Positions 26,157-34,197 of a stretch of DNA of 45,284 nt are shown here, in pieces. Position numbers and translations under genes: made by a program. The DNA is from Proteobacteria bacterium ST_bin16 (GTDB lineage Bacteria; Pseudomonadota; Gammaproteobacteria; Burkholderiales; Nitrosomonadaceae), in the NCBI GenBank assembly GCA_002083595.1, contig MSXT01000044.1, positions 4,278-49,561 of the forward strand. The letters run 5' to 3'. Each line of letters opens with the position of its first letter. The stretch's first letter is position 1. The notes beneath the pieces were generated by a model. That model was not told the DNA's origin. It saw only the letters and a program-made list of their open reading frames with translations, and did not search any database.

Positions 26157-28085
26157 ATGGAAACAAAAAAACTCGTACTTATCATCATTTTCTCCACGTC
26201 ACTATTGTTTTTGTGGGATGCATGGCAAAAAGAATTATATCCGCCCGCTTCACAAGTCATGTCCGGAGCAGTTTCGGGTTCCGCGAATCAGCGCCATGAC
26301 CCATCATTGCCGGTACCCAGCGACGAATTGACTGCTTCCGCAGCCGGAGGATCCGGGGCCATTCCGGAAATTGATGGTGTTAATTCATCCGTGACACCGA
26401 ATCTATTTACAATTGGTGAGAAAATCCATGTCAAAACAGATCTGGTTGTTGCGGAAATCGATACTGCAGGCGGTGATATCCGGCAGCTCGGTTTGATTGC
26501 GCACCCATCCCGAGAGGATGTGAACAAACCCTACGATTTGTTGTTGGATAAAGCCGCACGGTTTCAAGTTGCTCAAGCCGGATTGATTGGCGATGGATTA
26601 CCCAATCACAAAACAAAGTACACCGTAGATTCAAATAATTATGTGCTTGAATCCGGGCAGAACAAGGTTGTGGTACGACTTCTCGCACCGGAAGTGGATG
26701 GTATACAGGTCGCCAAGATTTATACTTTCCATCGCGGCAGTTATGTTATTGATGTTGAGTTTGAGATCGTAAATCATAGCGAAGCTACGATCATGCCGTT
26801 CTCGTACTTTCAAATGCTGCGGGATGGGAACGATCCTACCGGTGCCAGCACCATGGTTCATTCGTATACTGGTGCCGCAATGTATACGGACGCAGAAAAA
26901 TTCCTGAAAATAAAATTCTCCGATCTCGATAAAAATAAAGCGGAATATCCCACCAATGCGGATAATGGCTGGATCGCCATGCTCGAGCATTACTTCCTGA
27001 CGGCTTGGTTACCTCCGCAAAACACCCCGCGTGAATATTTTGCCAAGCGTTTGGCACCCAATCAATATACTGCGGGCGTTATTGCACCGGTTGGCGTTGT
27101 TGAGCCAGGACAAGTGAAAAATATTACGATGCCGCTCTATGCAGGTCCACAGGAGCAGAATAAGCTTGCCGAGCTGGCGCCCGGCCTCGAATTGACAGTG
27201 GATTATGGCTGGTTAACAGTCTTGGCTGTACCACTTTTCTGGTTGCTTTCCTTTTATCATTCATGGACTGATAACTGGGGCGCGGCGATCATTTTGCTGA
27301 CATTAACAGTCAAGCTGCTGTTTTTTCCACTGTCGGCTGCGGGCTACCGGTCGATGGCAAAAATGCGGCTGGTGACACCCAAATTGCAGCGGATACGTGA
27401 GCAATATGCCAGTGACCGTCAGCGTATGCACCAAGCGATGATGGAATTCTACAAGGAAGAGAAGATCAACCCGATGGGAGGGTGTTTGCCGATTCTGGTG
27501 CAAATTCCGGTATTTATTGCACTGTTTTGGACGTTGCTGGCTGCCGTTGAACTCCGTTATGCGCCGCTTGCGTTATGGATAACCGACATGTCGGTACCTG
27601 ATCCCTATTATGTATTGCCATTGATTATGGGTGTGTCGATGTGGGTTCAATCGAAACTTAGCCCGACACCCACTGATCCAATTCAGGCAAAAGTCATGCA
27701 AATTATGCCGGTTGCTTTCAGCGTGTTCTTTTTCTTCTTTCCGGCGGGGCTTGTACTTTACTCACTCTGCAATAATATTCTGTCCATTGCGCAACAATGG
27801 CAAATAACACGCATGTTTGAGAATAAAGCGGAAGAAGAAGCCAACAAAGATAAAAACAGAAAGAAAAGTAAGAACAAACCTGAGTCAGCTAAAGAGAATT
27901 CTCAACCAGCAGTGCTGATTGACGAAGGAGAGGAAGCAGTTAAAGCAGAGACTGCTGCCGCTGCCAGCAGTCAAGAAAATGAGAAACAACAGCAACAATC
28001 CAGCCAAGCGGCTGCTTCCGCTAAAGGCAAAGCGCCGGTAAAAGCGAAGAGTGTCCCTGCTGGCAAGAAAGCGAAGAAAAAATAA
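26157..28085 (+). CDS. yidC: Membrane protein insertase YidC, with long low-complexity C-terminal tail
   Basis: This insertase is 642 residues, against about 550-560 in most proteobacteria. It has an N-terminal anchor (KKLVLIIIFSTSLLFLWDAW), the large periplasmic P1 domain (about residues 60-350), and five core helices. These include KINPMGGCLPILVQIPVFIALFW and the last, PVAFSVFFFFFPAGLVLYSLCNNILSIAQQW (ending about residue 551). The extra about 85 residues form a tail rich in Lys, Glu, Gln and Ala that ends PVKAKSVPAGKKAKKK. Such basic tails bind ribosomes in Oxa1 and some YidC proteins; that role here is inference. Confidence 0.96.
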   Translation: METKKLVLIIIFSTSLLFLWDAWQKELYPPASQVMSGAVSGSANQRHDPSLPVPSDELTASAAGGSGAIPEIDGVNSSVTPNLFTIGEKIHVKTDLVVAEIDTAGGDIRQLGLIAHPSREDVNKPYDLLLDKAARFQVAQAGLIGDGLPNHKTKYTVDSNNYVLESGQNKVVVRLLAPEVDGIQVAKIYTFHRGSYVIDVEFEIVNHSEATIMPFSYFQMLRDGNDPTGASTMVHSYTGAAMYTDAEKFLKIKFSDLDKNKAEYPTNADNGWIAMLEHYFLTAWLPPQNTPREYFAKRLAPNQYTAGVIAPVGVVEPGQVKNITMPLYAGPQEQNKLAELAPGLELTVDYGWLTVLAVPLFWLLSFYHSWTDNWGAAIILLTLTVKLLFFPLSAAGYRSMAKMRLVTPKLQRIREQYASDRQRMHQAMMEFYKEEKINPMGGCLPILVQIPVFIALFWTLLAAVELRYAPLALWITDMSVPDPYYVLPLIMGVSMWVQSKLSPTPTDPIQAKVMQIMPVAFSVFFFFFPAGLVLYSLCNNILSIAQQWQITRMFENKAEEEANKDKNRKKSKNKPESAKENSQPAVLIDEGEEAVKAETAAAASSQENEKQQQQSSQAAASAKGKAPVKAKSVPAGKKAKKK

Positions 28086-28088
28086 AAA

Positions 28089-28130
28089 ATCATGACGGGT
28101 TATTGCTCATCATCAATAACCCGTCATGAT
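28089..28130. terminator. Perfect 17-bp hairpin between yidC and mnmE
   Basis: ATCATGACGGGTTATTG (28089-28105) and CAATAACCCGTCATGAT (28114-28130) are exact reverse complements around an 8-base loop. It starts 3 bases after the yidC stop. The A run just before it would be a T run only for transcripts of the minus strand, so on the plus strand it lacks a normal U tail. It may act as a terminator or attenuator between yidC and mnmE. Confidence 0.55.
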
Positions 28131-28162
28131 CAGTTACAGCAAAGTAGTCATGGAGATGATCT

Positions 28163-29518
28163 ATAGCAGGCTCTGATATCATTGCAGCAATTGCAACCCC
28201 GCCCGGTCGCGGTGGAATCGGAGTCATTCGGATTTCCGGCAAGCATCTGACAAAATTGGCGGAAGCAATCCTTGGCAGACTCCCGAAACCGCGTTATGCG
28301 TGTCTCAGCCAGTTTCTGGATGCCGGTGGACAAGTCATCGATCAAGGTATCGCGCTCTACTTTCCTGCACCTCATTCCTACACGGGCGAAGATGTCCTAG
28401 AGTTACAAGGGCATGGCGGTCCAGCCGTCATGGATTTATTGCTCGATCGCTGTCTTGCGGCCGGTGCCCGTTTGGCGCAACCCGGTGAATTTACGTTACG
28501 CGCTTATCTCAATAACAAGATTGATTTGATTCAAGCGGAAAGCGTCGCAGCGATTATCGAAGCCAGTACCCATGAAGCCGCGCGCTGCGCAATCAACTCA
28601 TTGCAAGGGCATTTTTCATCCCGGATTGAAGAACTCGTCAGCATATTGATTAAGTTGCGCATGCTCATAGAAGCTACGCTGGATTTTCCCGAAGATGAAA
28701 TCGATAATTTGCAAACGTTACGCATCGACGAGAAATTAGCGCAAATCTATGCGCTGCTTGAGCAGATATTTCTGGCCGCACGGCAAGGTAATTTGTTGCA
28801 GGAGGGTATTCGCATCGTTTTGACGGGAGCACCCAATGTTGGTAAGTCCAGCTTACTGAATCAATTGGTGCAAGAAGAGGCCGCTATCGTCACAGAAATT
28901 CCCGGAACCACACGCGATACAATTCAACGCACTATTTCCCTTGCCGGTATGCCAATTCATATCATCGATACGGCCGGACTGAGAGAAACCCAGGATGTGG
29001 TTGAACAAAAAGGCATTGAGCGTACGCATGCTGCGATCAGGGATGCCAACATGGTGCTCCGGCTCATTGATAGCAGTCAACCCCAGCCCGCTGAAAACAA
29101 TCCGGCACAACATGCTATTCCGGCCGGTAAACCACAAATCACAGTATTCAACAAAATTGATTTAGTCAGTGAGAATCCAAGAACCGAAGATCAGGAAGGA
29201 CACAGCGTCATTTATCTTTCGGCCAAAACCGGCGTGGGTATTGAACTACTGCGCAGCAAAATATTGGAAATCGCAGGCTGGCAATTTAATCAGGCCGGGG
29301 AGGGTGTGTTTATGGCCAGACAGCGCCATCTGGAAGCACTGAACCAAGCCAAGAAGCATCTGGAAAATGCGCAGAGATTCACTGTAGGTGAATATCAATT
29401 GGAGCTGCTGGCGGAAGAATTAAGATTGGCGCAAAACGTTTTGTCGTCGATTACAGGACAATTTACCGCCGATGATTTGCTCGGGGAAATTTTTTCGCAT
29501 TTTTGCATTGGTAAGTAA
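28163..29518 (+). CDS. mnmE: tRNA uridine-5-carboxymethylaminomethyl(34) synthesis GTPase MnmE (start codon non-canonical or frame broken)
   Basis: MnmE with MnmG modifies the wobble uridine of several tRNAs. The frame shows the formyl-THF-binding N-terminal motif SDIIAAIATPPGRGGIGVIRISG, helical domain, G domain with GAPNVGKSSLLNQL, DTAGLRE and NKID, and the terminal catalytic FCIGK. The first in-frame ATG/GTG/TTG is TTG 28256, which would remove the ATPPGRGG motif. The frame is open only back to a TGA at 28157. ATA 28163 lies 7 bases after GGAG (28152-28155) and gives 451 aa, the family length. Alternatively ATG 28150 or 28156 would join this frame if one base near 28171 were extra. Confidence 0.88.
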   Translation: MAGSDIIAAIATPPGRGGIGVIRISGKHLTKLAEAILGRLPKPRYACLSQFLDAGGQVIDQGIALYFPAPHSYTGEDVLELQGHGGPAVMDLLLDRCLAAGARLAQPGEFTLRAYLNNKIDLIQAESVAAIIEASTHEAARCAINSLQGHFSSRIEELVSILIKLRMLIEATLDFPEDEIDNLQTLRIDEKLAQIYALLEQIFLAARQGNLLQEGIRIVLTGAPNVGKSSLLNQLVQEEAAIVTEIPGTTRDTIQRTISLAGMPIHIIDTAGLRETQDVVEQKGIERTHAAIRDANMVLRLIDSSQPQPAENNPAQHAIPAGKPQITVFNKIDLVSENPRTEDQEGHSVIYLSAKTGVGIELLRSKILEIAGWQFNQAGEGVFMARQRHLEALNQAKKHLENAQRFTVGEYQLELLAEELRLAQNVLSSITGQFTADDLLGEIFSHFCIGK

Positions 29519-29564
29519 TATCGCCAGCGCCTATCAATTTGCTCGAGTCTTATAAAGTCCATCG

Positions 29565-30038
29565 CTACAGAAAATGATCCAGCAATTTGCGGCTATGACG
29601 GTCCAGTGCCGTGCGGTCACGAAGCAGAAAATGGATGCCATGGTTATCGGTGATCATTAGCGACGATACGGTTAAACGGCGGATGTCCTCTTCTCCCTTC
29701 AGAATCAGTACCGCTGCGCCACGATCTGTTTCGACATGCCAGGTGCTTGGCGTGATGAAACCGGAGACTTTCGTGATGCGTTTTATCTCCGGCATAAATT
29801 CACGGCTTGCCAGCTCTGATTCAATCAACATGCGATACGCTTCCGGTAAATCATCGAATCGCTCTATCCATGCCAGCTCATGACCATGCGAATCGATCAG
29901 CGCGATGCCTTGTCCCGGATCGGTAATCGGAAATGACCGCACGGGAGTCACACCTTCGTGCGTGGCACCGGATTGATCGGTCAAAACCAAACGGCCATAG
30001 GAATTCCGGGTTAGTTGATAAGTAACGGTAGCACTCAT
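29565..30038 (-). CDS. DUF1854 family protein
   Basis: This 157-residue protein belongs to DUF1854, judged by GVTPVRSFPITDPGQGIALIDSHGHELAWIERFDDLP and the RDRTALDRHSRKLLDHFL C-terminus. Members occur beside an ABC exporter, as here, where the start overlaps the end of the transporter gene by four bases. I recall that such pairs have been named after an association with cyanophycin genes, but no cyanophycin gene lies in this window. Its biochemical role is unknown. Confidence 0.8.
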   Translation of the reverse strand: MSATVTYQLTRNSYGRLVLTDQSGATHEGVTPVRSFPITDPGQGIALIDSHGHELAWIERFDDLPEAYRMLIESELASREFMPEIKRITKVSGFITPSTWHVETDRGAAVLILKGEEDIRRLTVSSLMITDNHGIHFLLRDRTALDRHSRKLLDHFL

Positions 30039-32329
30039 TTGTGTTCTCCTGCAATGCTGTGTTCCGCAGCGGAAATCAGTGCCCGTTCTTCTTCATCGAT
30101 ATTACGTGCTTGCGCTAAATACAGCCGGTGATAGTAGCCCTCACGCGCCATTAATTCAGCGTGATTGCCAACTTCCACGATTTTGCCGCGATCCAGGACA
30201 ATCAACCGGTTGGCTTCGCGCAGAGTCGATAGACGATGTGCGATTGCGATCGTGGTTCGGCCGCGTACCAGATTATCCAATGCTTTCTGAATATCTTTTT
30301 CCGTGGTGGTGTCGACCGAAGAAGTGGCTTCGTCCAGGATGAGAATACGCGGATTAATCAATAGCGCGCGCGCGATTGAAATGCGCTGACGTTCACCGCC
30401 CGATAATGCTTGCCCGCGCTCGCCAACCAGCGAATCGTAACCATGCGGCAGGCGTAAAATAAACTCATGCGCATGCGCCGCTCGCGCCGCCGCGACAATT
30501 TCTGCGCGGCTCGCGTCTGGTTTGCCATAAGCGATATTCTCAGCGATAGTGCCGAAAAACAGAAAGGGCTCTTGCAGCACCAGACCTATATGTTTGCGAT
30601 ACTCAGCAAGCGGTAAGGTACGGATGTCGTGTCCGTCGACCAGAATGGCGCCTTCAGTGACATCGTAAAAACGGCAGATCAGGTTGACCAGCGTGCTTTT
30701 TCCCGAACCGCTGTGCCCAACCAGGCCAATCATTTCGCCGGGTTTAATAACTAGATTGATGCCGCGCGTTATACTGCGAGTTCCATAACGGAAACCAACG
30801 TGACGCAGCTCTATTTGCCCTTGAATCGTTGGTAAATGTACCGGATTGGCCGATTCCGGAACGCTGGATACATGATCCAGAATGTCAAAAATGCGTTTGG
30901 TGCCAGCTGCCGCTTTCTGGGTGATCGATACAATCCGGCTCATTGAGTCGAGCCGGATGTAGAAACGGCCAATGTACGCAAGAAATGCGGTCAGCACCCC
31001 AACAGTAATTTCATCTTGCGATATTTGCCATATGCCGAATACCCATACGACGAGTAACCCGACTTCGGTCAGCAGGGTGACTGTCGGCGTGAATAGTGAC
31101 CAGATTCTATTGACGCGATCATTGATTTGCAGATTGCGCTGGTTTGCTGCATGAAAACGCGCCGCTTCTCTTTTCTCTTGCGCGAAGGCTTTAACTACCC
31201 GGATACCTGGAATTGTGTCTGCGAGCACATTGTTCACTTCGGCCCAGATGCGATCCACCTTTTCAAAACCAATCCGCAAGCGGTCGCGAACTAAATGAAT
31301 CAGCCATGCGATAATTGGCAGCGGTATCAGCGTTACCAAAGCTAGCCAGGGATTGATCGACACCAAAATGATAGCCGTCATGCAAATCATGATGACATCC
31401 GTGGCGAAGTCGAGTAAATGCAATGAAATAAAAAGATTAATGCGGTCAGTCTCAGCACCGATACGCGCCATCAAATCGCCGGTCCGCTTGCCGCCGAAAT
31501 ATTCCTGCGAAAGGTTCAGCAAATGCTCGTAGGTGGTGGTGCGCAAATCGGCGCCGATACGCTCTGAAACCAGCGCCAGCATGTAGGTTCGCGCCCAGCC
31601 CAGCATCCAGGCAAGGATCGCCGCTCCCAGTAAACCGGAGAGATAGAATTGTACTAAGTCGGTATCGATAGGCTGGCCATTCTGATATGGAATCAATACA
31701 TTATCCATGAGTGGCATGGTTAAGTAGGGTGGCACCAAGGTTGCGGCAGTGCTGCATAAGGTCAGCAGAAAACCGATGAGCAGTCGTCCTTTGTAGGGCT
31801 TTGCGAAGCGCCACAAGCGTAGCAAGACCCAGGTGGAAGGCGGTATATGATTTTGTTTCTCACAAACCGGGCATTCATCCTGTTCAGCGGATAGAAAAGC
31901 GCCGCAATGGGGACATTGAGCCGATGCCTGGGAGGATTCAGGCAGTTTGCCATCGACATGATAATCCAATTGCTGCGTAAAGCACTCGATCAGCCGGTTC
32001 GCCGCCATGACATTACCTAAGCGGTAACGCCAAAAGGCCAGCCGCGTATGCGGATCGAACAATTCCAGACAGCCAACACCGGCATGATCACGCTGTGTCA
32101 GCTGCAATCCTTGCTGATAAGTCCATGTTTGCCAAGTTTCATCGCCAGCCATTTTTGCCAATACACGTTTATTCGTTGCGATGACGATGCCTGTAGCAAA
32201 ATGCAGCTGGTGGTCGAGATCGATTTCAAGCCAGGCGAGAATGCTTTCTTCGTTGATCAATTGTGAAGAAAGCGCATTGAGCCATGCTGAAGGTAAGTTG
32301 CTTAATGATGAATGAGGGAGTTGTTGCAT
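30035..32329 (-). CDS. ABC exporter (fused membrane and ATPase domains) with N-terminal zinc-ribbon domain
   Basis: This 764-residue protein has an unusual N-terminal region of about 165 residues. It carries a four-Cys zinc ribbon CPHCGAF..CPVCEK near residues 139-157. Then come a six-helix exporter domain (about 175-470) and an ATP-binding domain with Walker A VGHSGSGKSTL, signature LSGGERQRISIARALL and Walker B RILILDEATSSVD. The type is a B/MsbA-like homodimeric exporter. It overlaps a DUF1854 gene and both probably form one unit. The substrate cannot be told from sequence. Confidence 0.9.
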   Translation of the reverse strand: MQQLPHSSLSNLPSAWLNALSSQLINEESILAWLEIDLDHQLHFATGIVIATNKRVLAKMAGDETWQTWTYQQGLQLTQRDHAGVGCLELFDPHTRLAFWRYRLGNVMAANRLIECFTQQLDYHVDGKLPESSQASAQCPHCGAFLSAEQDECPVCEKQNHIPPSTWVLLRLWRFAKPYKGRLLIGFLLTLCSTAATLVPPYLTMPLMDNVLIPYQNGQPIDTDLVQFYLSGLLGAAILAWMLGWARTYMLALVSERIGADLRTTTYEHLLNLSQEYFGGKRTGDLMARIGAETDRINLFISLHLLDFATDVIMICMTAIILVSINPWLALVTLIPLPIIAWLIHLVRDRLRIGFEKVDRIWAEVNNVLADTIPGIRVVKAFAQEKREAARFHAANQRNLQINDRVNRIWSLFTPTVTLLTEVGLLVVWVFGIWQISQDEITVGVLTAFLAYIGRFYIRLDSMSRIVSITQKAAAGTKRIFDILDHVSSVPESANPVHLPTIQGQIELRHVGFRYGTRSITRGINLVIKPGEMIGLVGHSGSGKSTLVNLICRFYDVTEGAILVDGHDIRTLPLAEYRKHIGLVLQEPFLFFGTIAENIAYGKPDASRAEIVAAARAAHAHEFILRLPHGYDSLVGERGQALSGGERQRISIARALLINPRILILDEATSSVDTTTEKDIQKALDNLVRGRTTIAIAHRLSTLREANRLIVLDRGKIVEVGNHAELMAREGYYHRLYLAQARNIDEEERALISAAEHSIAGEHK

Positions 32330-32601
32330 GAATTAAACTGCAAAAAAGATAAAATGAGATTTTCTTTAGAAAGTGAAGTAAGACACGCAATCAACCCCTT
32401 AATGGATTGATTATAGAATTTTCCAGCATGCGTTTTTTATAGCCTCAACATCCGGCCGGACAACGTGATTGCTTCTGGTTTATGTTTGCCAGTTGCAAGC
32501 TGCTGGAATTTTTTCCTAGCCTTTTCGATTATTGCAGCTTTAGTTCTTTCCTTAAAGAATCAGTGAATTCAGGCGAGGCATTAAAGAAAGAAGTAGGTCC
32601 A
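32330..32601. other. 272-base spacer between the ABC exporter and the DUF3619 gene
   Basis: I see no gene or clear terminator here. It must hold the exporter's minus-strand promoter, because the next gene upstream on that strand ends at 32602. No reliable -35/-10 pair stood out. Confidence 0.4.
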
Positions 32602-33168
32602 TTAGGGATCTAATTTTTCATCTAGTTCACTATCAGCGCGGGCTTCCGTGGGTAAATCCTCGATCAATTCCGGTTCACTCTCAATTTGAACATTTGCCGG
32701 AGAGTCATCAATTTCCTCAGGGATAGGCTCATTAGCGATAAGAACCTCTGCGGATATGTCCTCAACCAATTGGAGTACATTGTCAATATAGGTATCGATC
32801 GATAACTCATCAATCAGTTTCGGTTCATTATCACTAAGACCGTCTGCCGATAAGCCATCAACCAGTATCGTAGTGTCTGCGGTTAGCCTGTTTCTTTCCA
32901 GAAATTGCCAATAAGTTGCCGACACCAAAGCAAAAGTGACCAACACGGCTACTAATAACAACAACTTTCCAGCATTGAAATGTTCGTTGTGTCCACCGAA
33001 AACGGACGTGCCATTACCTGAATTCATCATTTCCAATGTGGGCTGGCAATTTTCCAGAGCGGCACGGCGCGCCGCTTGCAGCCGATACAGGGTACTCTGC
33101 TTAATAGTTTCATTAGCACCGGTGTCCAATAATCTGGCAATTTCTTTTCCCAGTTCCTGCTCGTTCAT
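32602..33168 (-). CDS. DUF3619 family membrane protein, putative anti-sigma partner
   Basis: This 188-residue protein starts MNEQELGKEIARLLDTGANE, the DUF3619 N-terminus; AGGAGT precedes the ATG by about 7 bases. A transmembrane helix follows near residues 69-88 (LLLLVAVLVTFALVSATYW). The roughly 95-residue C-terminal part is strongly acidic and seems to consist of repeated units around L-[IV]-[DE]-[DE]-[LI]-S. DUF3619 genes regularly follow this sigma factor type, so an anti-sigma role is likely but unproven. The start overlaps the sigma factor stop by four bases (ATGA). Confidence 0.8.
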   Translation of the reverse strand: MNEQELGKEIARLLDTGANETIKQSTLYRLQAARRAALENCQPTLEMMNSGNGTSVFGGHNEHFNAGKLLLLVAVLVTFALVSATYWQFLERNRLTADTTILVDGLSADGLSDNEPKLIDELSIDTYIDNVLQLVEDISAEVLIANEPIPEEIDDSPANVQIESEPELIEDLPTEARADSELDEKLDP

Positions 33169-33731
33169 AATTTCACTCCTTTTTCTCTGAGAATTGTAGC
33201 TAATGTATGAACTGCCCGTGAGCAATGTGTTTTTACACTACCTTCCGAGCATTTCATAATAGCGGCTGTTTCCGCCAAACTCATTTCTTCCCAGTAACGC
33301 AGTATGAAGGCTTCGCGTTGACGTGATGGCAGAATTTTTATTGCTTCCTCTATTAAATTAATGAGTTGTAATCTTTCAAGCTGAGCATGGGGATCATTGG
33401 ATTCCTGCTTTACCTGTAAAGTTTCGAGTATATCGAAGTCTTCTTGATTCTTATCTTGATCATTGGGAGTGAATGCTGAAAACAGTGTCGTCCATAGTGA
33501 ACGGATCTTCTGCCGCCGGTAATAATCGCGAATGGTATTTTGCAGGATGCGTTGAAACAATAACGGTAGCTCTTCGGCTGGTTTTGAAGCATAGCTCGCC
33601 GTCAGTTTCATCATGGAATCCTGAACGATATCCAATGCCATATGCTCGTCATGAACCGCGAACAAGGCTTGTTTATAGGCGCGCTTTTCGGTTGCAATCA
33701 GAAAATCTGAAAGTTCTTGTCGCGTGGCCAG
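33165..33731 (-). CDS. RNA polymerase sigma factor, ECF-like (CTG start proposed)
   Basis: The 188-residue reading has sigma region 2 (QALFAVHDEHMALDIVQDSMMKL, then LPLLFQRILQNTIRDYYRRQK) and region 4 (LPSRQREAFILRYWEEMSLAETAAIMKCSEGSVKTHCSRA, with the helix-turn-helix). The first usual start in frame is TTG 33665, which cuts off the first helix of region 2. The residues before it, ATRQELSDFLIATEKRAYKQA, resemble the start of this betaproteobacterial family. CTG 33731 precedes them, with AAGG about 9 bases further upstream. No ATG, GTG or TTG lies between there and the upstream TAA. It is coupled to the DUF3619 gene. Confidence 0.85.
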   Translation of the reverse strand: MATRQELSDFLIATEKRAYKQALFAVHDEHMALDIVQDSMMKLTASYASKPAEELPLLFQRILQNTIRDYYRRQKIRSLWTTLFSAFTPNDQDKNQEDFDILETLQVKQESNDPHAQLERLQLINLIEEAIKILPSRQREAFILRYWEEMSLAETAAIMKCSEGSVKTHCSRAVHTLATILREKGVKL

Positions 33732-34008
33732 GATTTGTAACCTTAAAGTAAGTGATTAAAAATAATTTAGAAAGTTAAAACTAACGGGGGCGAAATTTTT
33801 GTAGAATACTAAAATCTCGCGGGTTGCTGGAATAGTGTTAAATTTCATCAGAGATAAGAAAAAAGGATTTTATTTTTTTATGATCAGTTTAAAACTAAAA
33901 CGAATAATTCCCTATTAGATTCATGCGTAATAATTTTATTACTATTCTACTTATTTTTCGCTAATACAAAACTCTTATCTTAAAACAATCTAACAATGAT
34001 CTGCTTTT

Positions 34009-34197
34009 ATGCAACAGCGCACAGTCAATTGCCCGCAATGCGGTAAAGAAGTAATCTGGGAACCGGCCAGCCGTTTCCGTCCGTTTTGTTCCGAACGGTG
34101 CAAAACGAACGATCTATCGCAATGGGCTCAGGAATCTTATCGCATCCCTGAAGCTGAAAAAGATCCGGAGAATACTATAACCACTGAGCCGATATAA
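34009..34197 (+). CDS. yacG: DNA gyrase inhibitor YacG
   Basis: This 62-residue zinc protein has the family four-Cys pattern CPQCGK (about residues 9-14) and CSERCK (about residues 28-33), with WEPASRFRPFCSERC between. YacG binds GyrB and limits gyrase activity. Its stop overlaps the ATG of the next gene by one base (TAATG), coupling it to a diguanylate cyclase, whereas in many proteobacteria it sits with coaE and pilus genes. Confidence 0.93.
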   Translation: MQQRTVNCPQCGKEVIWEPASRFRPFCSERCKTNDLSQWAQESYRIPEAEKDPENTITTEPI

